A DNA stretch of 64,000 bases from Aegilops tauschii subsp. strangulata (Eukaryota > Streptophyta > Magnoliopsida > Poales > Poaceae), in the NCBI RefSeq assembly GCF_002575655.3, contig NC_053037.3:445501793-445565792 (forward strand), given 5' to 3'. Made by a program: the position numbers and the translations under genes. This document shows, piece after piece, positions 56,989-64,000 of the stretch (the first letter of the stretch is position 1; each line of letters opens with the position of its first letter). Under the pieces are notes generated by a model. That model was not told where the DNA came from, ran no database searches, and saw only the letters and a program-made list of their open reading frames with translations.

Positions 56989-57800
56989 ATGTTCCTAGAG
57001 AAAAATAAGTTGAGAGATGATAGTAGCAATGATGCGGACTGGGTCCGTGATCTGAGGATTATCCTCATTGCTGCACAGAAAAATTATTTCCTTAATGCAC
57101 CGCTATGTGGCGGACCCATTGCAGGAGCAGATGCAGACGTTATGAATGTTTGGCAAGCTCGGTATAATGACTACTTGATAGTATAGTGCGCCATGCTTTA
57201 CGACTTAGAAACGGGACTTCAAAAACGTTTTGAACGCCACAGAACATATAAGATGTTCCAAGAGCTGAAATTGGTATTTCAGACGCATGCCCGAGTCGAG
57301 AGGTATGAGACCTCTGACAAGTACTTTGCCTACAAGATGGAGGAGAATAGCTCAACCAGTGAGCATGTACTCAGAATGTCTGAGTACTACAATCGCATGA
57401 ATCAAGTGGGAGTTGATCTTCCAGATAAAATACTAATTGACAGAGTTCTCTAGTCACTATCACCAAGTTATTGGAACTTCGTGATGAACTATAATATGTA
57501 AGGGATGACGAAAACGATTCCCGAGCTCTTCGCGATGCTAAAATCGGCGAAGGTAGAAATCAAAAGAGCAGCAAGACCACTAGTTTCAAGAAAAAGGGTA
57601 AAATGAAAATAAAGGGAACTTCAAGAAAGAATGGCAAGCAAGTTGCCACTCCCATGAAGAAACCCAAAGCTAGACCTAAGCCTGAAACTGAGTGCTTCTA
57701 CTGCAAAGGGAATGGTCACTTGAAGCGGAACTACCCCAAATACTTGGCGGATAAGAAGGATGGCAAAGTGAACAAAGGTATATTTGATATACATGTCATT
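56989..57800 (+). pseudogene. Copia gag, internal region 2
   Basis: ATG at 56989 opens a 65-codon frame (MFLEKNKLRDD) that ends in TAG at 57184. The next frame (57193-57453) ends in TAG, and a further TAA near 57498 and other lesions follow. The zinc knuckle (57693-57734) reads CFYCKGNGHLKRNY, again with Tyr in place of the last Cys. Confidence 0.8.
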
Positions 57801-59178
57801 GATGTGTACTTTACTAGTGTTCATAGTAACCCCAAGTTATTTGATACCGGTTCAGCTGCTAAGATAAGTAACTCGAAACAAGTATTACAAAATGAACAGA
57901 GACTAGTTACGGGCGAGGTGACGATGTGTGTTGGAAGTGATTCCAAGGTTGATAAGATCACCATCGCACACTCCCTCTACCTTCGAGATTAGTGTTGGAC
58001 CAAAATAAATGTGATTTGGTGTTTGCATTGAGCATGAATATGATTGGATCATGTTTATTGCGATACAGTTATTCATTTAAGTCAGAGAATAATTGTTGTT
58101 CTATTTACATGAATAAAACCTTCTATGGTCATACACCCAATGTAAATGGTTTACTAAATATCTATCGTAGTGATACACATATTCATAATATTGATGCCAA
58201 AAGATGCAAAGTTGATAATGATAGTGCAACATGTTTGTGGCACTGCCGTTTAGGTCATATTGGTGTAAAGCGCATGAAGAAACTCCATGCAGATGGACTT
58301 TTGGAATCACTTGATTATGAATCATTTGATGCTTGCGGACCATGAGTAATGGGAAAGATGACTAAAACTCTGTTCTCCGGAACAATGGAGCGAGCTACTG
58401 ACTTATTGGAAATAATACATACCGATGTATGCGGTCCAATGAGTGTTAATGTTCGCGGTGGGTATCGTTATTTTCTGACCTTCCCAGATGATTTGAGCAG
58501 ATATGGGTATATCTACTTAATGAAACACAAGTCTGAAACATTTGAAAAGTTCAAAGAATTTTAGAGTGAAGTGGAGAATCATCGTAACAAGAAAATAAAG
58601 TTTCTACGCTCTTATCGTGGAGGCGAATATTTGAGTTACGAGTTTGGCCTTCATTTAAAACAATGTGGAATAGTTTCACAACTCACGCCACCTGGAACTC
58701 CACAGTGTAATGGTGTGTCCGAATGTCATAACCGTACTTTATTAGATATGGTGCGATCTATGATGTCTCTTACAGATTTACCACTATCGTTTTGGGGTTA
58801 TGCATTAGAGACAGCTGCATTCACGTTAAATAGGGCACCATCTATATCCGTTGAGACGACACCGTATGAATTGTGGTTTGGCAAGAAACCTATGTTATCA
58901 TTTCTTAAAGTTTGGGGTTGCGATGCTTATGTGAAAAATATTCAGCCTGATAAGCTCGAACCCAAATCGGAGAAGTGCATCTTCATAGGATACCCAAAAG
59001 ATTCTGTTGGGTACATCTTCTATCACAGATCCGAAGGCAAGATCTTTGTTGCTAAGAATGGATCCTTTCTAGAGAAGGAGTTTCTCTCGAAAGAAGTGAG
59101 TGGGAGGAAAGTAGAACTTGATGAGGTAATTGTACCTACTCTTGAATTAGAAAGTAGTTCATCACAGAAATCAGTTTA
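57801..59178 (+). pseudogene. Copia protease-integrase, internal region 2
   Basis: Protease core FDTGSAA near 57840; stop TAG at 57990. Integrase follows: HIGVKRMKKLHADG, stop TGA at 58343, IIHTDVCGP near 58424, stop TAG near 58562. In the segment with the second catalytic Asp the residue is Tyr (SYRGGEYLS, near 58610). The Glu region reads NGVSECHNRTL. The frame closes with TAA at 59177. No insertion interrupts it, so it shows the empty site for 20617-23577. Confidence 0.82.
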
Positions 59179-59179
59179 A

Positions 59180-60590
59180 GTGATGCCTACACCAATTAGT
59201 GAGGAAGCTAATGATGGTGATCATGAAACTTCAGATGAAGTTATTACCAAACTTCGTAGGTCAACCAGAGCACGTTCCGCACCAGAGTGGTACGGTAATC
59301 CCGTTCTCGAAGTCATGTTACTAGACCATGACAAACCTACGAACTATGAGGAAGCGATGATGAGCCCAGATTCCACAAAATGTCTTGAGGCCATGAAATC
59401 TGAGATAGGATCCATATATAAGAACAAAGTGTGGACTTTGGTGGACTTGCCCGATGATTGGCAAACCATTGAGAATAAATGGATCTTCAAGAGGAAGATG
59501 GATGCTGATGGTAGTGTTACTATCTACAAAGCTCGACTTGTCGCGAAAGGTTTTTGACAAGTTCAAGGTGTTTACTACGATGAGATTTTCTCACTCGTAG
59601 CGATGCTTAAGTCTGTCCGAATCATGTTAGCAATTGCTGCATTTCATGAAAACTGGCAAGTGGATAACAAAACTGCATTTGTTAATGGATTTATTAAAGA
59701 AGAGTTGTATATGATGCAACCAGAAGGTTTTGTCAATCCTAAAGGTCCTAACAAAATGTGCAAGCATCTCAGAGTTGGAATATATGCTTTGATGAGTTGA
59801 TCAAAGCATATAGTTTTATACAGACTTGCGGTGAAGCCTGTATTTACAAGAAAGTGAGTGGGAGCACTACCGCCTTTCTGACAAGTATATGTGAATGACA
59901 TATTGTTGATCAGAAATGATGTAGAATTTTCTAGAATGCATAAAGGAGTATTTGAAAGGAGTTTTTTCAAAGAAAGACATCAGTGAAGCTGCTTACATAT
60001 TGGGCATCAAGATCTATAGAGATAGATCAAGACGCTTCATAAGATTTTTCAATGAGTACATACCTTGACAAGATTTTGAAGTAGTTCAGAATGGAATAAT
60101 CAAAGAAGGAGTTCTTGTCTGTATGGCAAGGTGTAAAGTTGAGTAAGACTCAAAACCCGACCACGGCAGAAAATAGAAAAAGAGAATGAAAGTCATTCCC
60201 TATGCCTCAGCCATAGGTTCTATAAAGTATGCTATGATGTGTACCAGACCTATTGTGTACCTTGCCATGAGTTTGGCAAGGGGGTACGATGGTGATCCAG
60301 GAGTGGATCACTGGACATCGGTTAAAGTTATCCTTAGTTACCTAAGAGGACTAAGGAAATATTTCTCGGTTATGGAGGTGATAAAGAGTTCGTCATAAGG
60401 AGTTACGTTGATGCAAGCTTTTACACCGATCCGGATGACTCTGAGTCTCAATCTGGATACATATTGAAAGTGGGAGCAATTAGCTATAGTAGCTCTGTGC
60501 ACAGCATTGTTGACATAGAAACTTTGCAAAATACATACGGATCTGAATGTGGTAGACCTGTTGACTAAACTTCTCTCACAAGCAAAACAT
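59180..60590 (+). pseudogene. Copia reverse transcriptase-RNase H, internal region 2
   Basis: RT pieces KWIFKRKMDADG, a TGA at 59555, then DNKTAFVNG, and TGA at 59798. The catalytic box at 59888-59899 reads YVND. RNase H traces continue to about 60580. It is inactive. Confidence 0.82.
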
Positions 60591-60784
60591 GATCACACCT
60601 TAGTACTCTTTGGGTGTTAATCACATAGTGATGTGAACTAGATTATTGACTCTAGTAAACCCTTTGGGTGTTGGTCACATGGCGATGTGAACTATGGGTG
60701 TTATTCACATAAAGATGTGAACTATTGGTGTTAAATCACATGGCGATGTGAACTACATTATTGACTCTAGAGCAAGTGGGAGAC

Positions 60785-63700
60785 TAAAGGAAATATGCCC
60801 TAGAGGCAATAATAAAGTTGTTATTTTATATTTCCTTATATCATGATAAATATTTATTATTCATGCTAGAATTGTATTAACCGGAAACTTGATACATGTG
60901 TGAATACATAGACAAAACACAGTGTCCCTAGTAAGCCTTTACTAGACTAGCTCGTTAATCGAAGATGGTTAAGTTTCCTAACCATAGACATGTGTTGTCA
61001 TTTGATGAACGGGATCACATCATTAGGAGAATGATGTGATGGACAAGACCCATCCGTTTGCTTAGCATAATGATCGTTAAGTGTTATTGCTACTGCTTTC
61101 TTCATGACTTATACATATTCGTTTGAGTATAAGATTATGCAACTCCTGAATACCGGAGGAGTACCTTGTGTGCTATCAAACATCACAACGTAAAAGGATG
61201 ATTATAAAGATGCTCTACAGGTACTCCGAAGGTGTTTTGTTGGGTTGGCATAGATCGAGATTAGGATTTTTCACTCTGAGTATTGGAGAGGTATCTCCGG
61301 GCCCTCTCGGTAATGCACATCATAATAAGCCTTGCAAGCAATGTGACTAATGAGTTAGTTACAGGATGATGCATTACGGAACGAGTAAAGAGACTTGCCG
61401 GTAACGAGATTGAACTAGGTATGAGGATACCGATGATTGAATCTCGGGCAAGTAACATACTGATGACAAAGGGAATAACGTATGTTGTCATAACAGTTCG
61501 ACCGATAAAGATCTTCGTAGAATATGTGGGAACCAATATGAGGATCCAAGTTACGCTATTGGTTATTGACCGGAGAGGTGTCTCGGTCATGTCTACATAG
61601 TTCTCGAATCCGTAGGGTCCGCACGCTTAATGTTCGATGATGATTTGTATTATATGAGTTATGTGTTCTGGTGACCGAAGGTTGTTCGGAGTCCCAGATG
61701 AGATCACGGACATGACGAGGAGTCTCGAAATGGTCGAGAGGTAAATATTGATATATTGGAAGGTAGTATTCGGACACCGGAAGGGTTCCGGAGTGTATCG
61801 GGTACATACCGGAGTACCGGAGGGGTTACCGGAACCCCCGGGGAAAGATATGGGCCATATGGGCCATGGGAGGGAGGCTAACCAGCCCACAAGGGGCTGG
61901 CACGCCCCCCCACAAGGGAGGAGGCCGAATTGGATTAGTGAAGGGGGTGGCGCCCTGCTACCTCTTGAGCACTGCGTTGGTTTTCCCTTGAAGAGGAAAG
62001 GGTGATGCACCAAAGTAGCGTAAGTATTTCCCTCAGTTTTTGAGAACCAATGTATCAATCCAGTAGGAGGCTACGCGTGAACCCCTCGCACCTACACACA
62101 CAAATAAATCCTCGCAACCAAAGCGATAAGGGGTTGTCAATCCCTACACGGTGACTTACGAGAGTGAGATCTGATAGATATGATAGGATAATATTTTTGG
62201 TATTTTTATGATAAAGATGCAAAGTAAAATAGAAGGCAATAAAAATAACTAAGTGTTGGAAGATTAATATGATGGAAAATAGACCTGGGGGCCATAGGTT
62301 TCACTAGTGGCTTCTCTCAAGAGCATAAGTATTCTACGGTGGGTGAACAAATTACTGTTGAGCAATTGACAGAATTATAGTTATGAGAATATCTAGGTAT
62401 GATCATGTATATAGGCATCACGTCCGAGACAAGTAGACCGACTCCTGCCTGCATCTACTACTATTACTCCACACATCGACCGCTATCCAGCATGCATCTA
62501 GAGTATTAAGTTCATAAGATCAGAGTAACGCCTTAAGCAAGATGACATGATGTAGAGGGATAAACTCATGCAATATGATATAAACCCCATCTTGTTATCC
62601 TCGATGGCAACAATACTATACGTGCCTTGCTGCCCCTACTGTCACTGGGAAAGGACACCGCAAGATTGAACCCAAAGCTAAGCACTTCTCCCATTGCAAG
62701 AAAGATCAATCTAGTAGGCCAAACCAAACTGATAATTCGAAGAGACTTGCAAAGATAACCAATCATAAATAAAAGAATTCAGAAGATTCAAATATTTTTC
62801 ATAGATAAACTTGATCGTAAACTCACAATTCATCGGTCTCAACAAACACACCGCAAAAGAAGATTACATCGAATAGATCTCCACAAGAGAGGGGGAGAAC
62901 ATTGTATTGAGATCCAAAAAAAGAGAGAAGAAGCCATCTAGCTAATAACTATGGACCCGAAGGTCTGAGGTAAACTACTCACACTTCATCGGAGAGGCTA
63001 TGGTGTTGATGTAGAAGCCCTCCGTGATCGATGCCCCCTCTGGCGGAGCTCCGGAACAGGCCCCAAGATGGGATCTCGCGGGTAGAGAGGTTGCGGCGGT
63101 GGAATTAGGTTTTTGGCTCCGTATCTGGTAGTTTGGGGGTACGTAGGTATATATAGGAGGTAGGAGTATGTCGGTGGAGCAACATGGGGCCCACGAGTGT
63201 GGAGGGCACGCCCAGGGGGGTAGACGCCCCCCTACCTCATGGCTTCCTGGTGGCTTTCTTGACGTAGGGTCCAAGTCCTCTGGATCACGTTCGTTCCGAA
63301 AATCACGTTCCTGAAGGTTTCATTCCGTTTGGACTCCGTTTGATATTCTTTTTCTGCGAAACTCTGAAATAGGCAAAAAACAGCAATTCTGGGCTGGGCC
63401 TCCGGTTAATAGGTTAGTCCCAAAAATAATATAAAAGTGTATAATAAAGCCCAATAATGTCCAAAACAGAAGATAATATAGCATGGAGCAATCAAAAATT
63501 ATAGATACGTTGGAGACGTATCACGCTCCCCTTTCCTTCTCCTACTCCCTCTCCTTGCCCCTTTCCACCTCCATGAGAAGGAAAAGAGGGGGGGGGGCGA
63601 ATCCTACTAGGACTAGGAGTCCTAGTAGGACTCCCCCTTTATGGCGCGCCCCCTAGGGCCGGCCTCCTCCCTCTCTCTCTCCTTTATATACGTGGGCAGG

Positions 63701-64000
63701 GCACCCCTTGGAGACACACCAATTGTTCCAATCCGTGTGCGGTGTCTGCCTCCACGGTTTACTCCTCCGATCATATTCACGTAGTGCTTAGGTGAAGCCC
63801 TACGCGGATCACATCACCATCACCATCACCACGCCGTCGTGCTGACAAAACTCTCCCTCGGCCCTCTGCTGGATCAAGAGTTCGAGGGACGTCATCAAGC
63901 TGAACGTGTGCAGAACTCGGAGGTGACGTACGTTCAGCGCTTGATCGGTTGGATCGTGAAGACGTTCGACTACATCAACCGCGTTAAACTAACGCTTCTG
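60785..64000 (+). repeat. LTR3 of the copia array, split by a solo LTR, incomplete at the window edge
   Basis: It begins TAAAGGAAATATGCCC (TG mutated to TA) and matches LTR2. It runs to 61955, then resumes at 63529 after the inserted solo LTR and its target duplicate. The window ends about 130 bp before the expected LTR end. A TATA-like TTTATATACG is near 63683. Confidence 0.85.
61956..63523 (-). mobile_element. Solo Sabrina/WHAM-type LTR in LTR3 (1568 bp)
   Basis: On the minus strand it starts TGATACGTCTCCAACG at 63523 and ends CTCAAGAGGTAGCA at 61956. It is flanked by CGCCC (61951-61955) and CGCTC (63524-63528), a 5-bp duplicate with one change. No internal region is attached, so it is a solo LTR from unequal recombination between LTRs of an inserted element. 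It is close to the LTRs of E6 and keeps the 59 bp missing from the E6 3' LTR. Confidence 0.9.

Larger units (their letters stand above)
35394..60784 (+). mobile_element. Copia internal region 2, split by E6
   Basis: The copy runs 35394-35905, then 56241-60784 after E6. The primer-binding site TGGTATCAGAGCCAGGT is at 35395-35411. The gene order and most lesions are as in internal region 1. Without E6 it is about 5.06 kb. Confidence 0.85.
17594..64000 (+). mobile_element. Tandem three-LTR copia array (Angela/BARE-1/WIS type) forming the scaffold
   Basis: Layout on the plus strand: LTR1 remnant, internal region 1, LTR2, internal region 2, LTR3. LTR2 is preceded by the 3' end of internal region 1 (purine tract GCAAGTGGGAGAC) and followed directly by the primer-binding site of internal region 2, so it is shared. 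Domain order gag, protease, integrase, RT, RNase H is that of copia. The LTR start (GAAATATGCCCTAGAGGCAA in LTR3) is what I recall for Angela/WIS/BARE-1 relatives. Insertions interrupt LTR1, internal region 1, LTR2, internal region 2 and LTR3. The array continues off both edges. Confidence 0.8.

Overview
This window looks like repeat-dense intergenic DNA from a Triticeae grass (wheat or a close relative such as Aegilops). I recognise no intact ordinary host gene. Almost every base can be assigned to nested transposable elements: copia LTRs of the Angela/BARE-1/WIS type, gypsy LTRs resembling Fatima (Tat lineage) and Sabrina/WHAM (Athila lineage), and a CACTA DNA transposon carrying host-gene pieces. 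Family names come from memory of typical Triticeae sequences, not from a search.

The scaffold is a tandem copia array with three LTRs: LTR1 (17594-17768, rest off the left edge), internal region 1 (17769-25853), LTR2 (25854-26412 continuing 34212-35393), internal region 2 (35394-60784) and LTR3 (60785-61955 continuing 63529 to beyond 64000). Both internal regions share many of the same inactivating mutations. Everything else is inserted into this scaffold, and the two copia copies act as empty-site references for each other.

Left part. LTR1 was hit by a minus-strand gypsy element, here called E2 (2147-17593). E2's gag was hit by a plus-strand member of the same family, E1 (1-2146). E2's LTR was hit by a complete 13.2 kb Fatima-like element, E3 (3260-16432, minus strand, TSD TATGG). 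The E1/E2 LTRs carry repeated CCGGCAAG/CTTGCCGG palindromes and, twice per LTR, a fragment that reads as the junction of a polyubiquitin gene.

Middle. Copia internal region 1 holds a deleted Athila-type element (20617-23577, TSD TGGGT). LTR2 holds a 7.8 kb CACTA element (26413-34208, TSD AAT) with a 661-bp triplication and a captured reticulon-like exon.

Right. Copia internal region 2 holds a 20.3 kb Sabrina/WHAM-type gag-protease-only element, E6 (35906-56235, TSD CTTTA). E6 itself contains a 4.27 kb solo LTR (38417-42689) and a 5'-truncated second Fatima-like copy, E7 (42919-about 50724). LTR3 contains a solo Sabrina-type LTR (61956-63523).

The most interesting object is a spliced gene on the strand opposite to gag-pol in the Fatima-like elements (4061-8327 in E3, 43720-47876 in E7). 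It has its own TATA box, a 5'UTR intron and six coding exons. In E3 all exons join into an uninterrupted frame of 936 residues, although the sense pol of the same element is broken. Exon boundaries and lengths are conserved in the diverged E7 copy, which suggests selection on this antisense gene.
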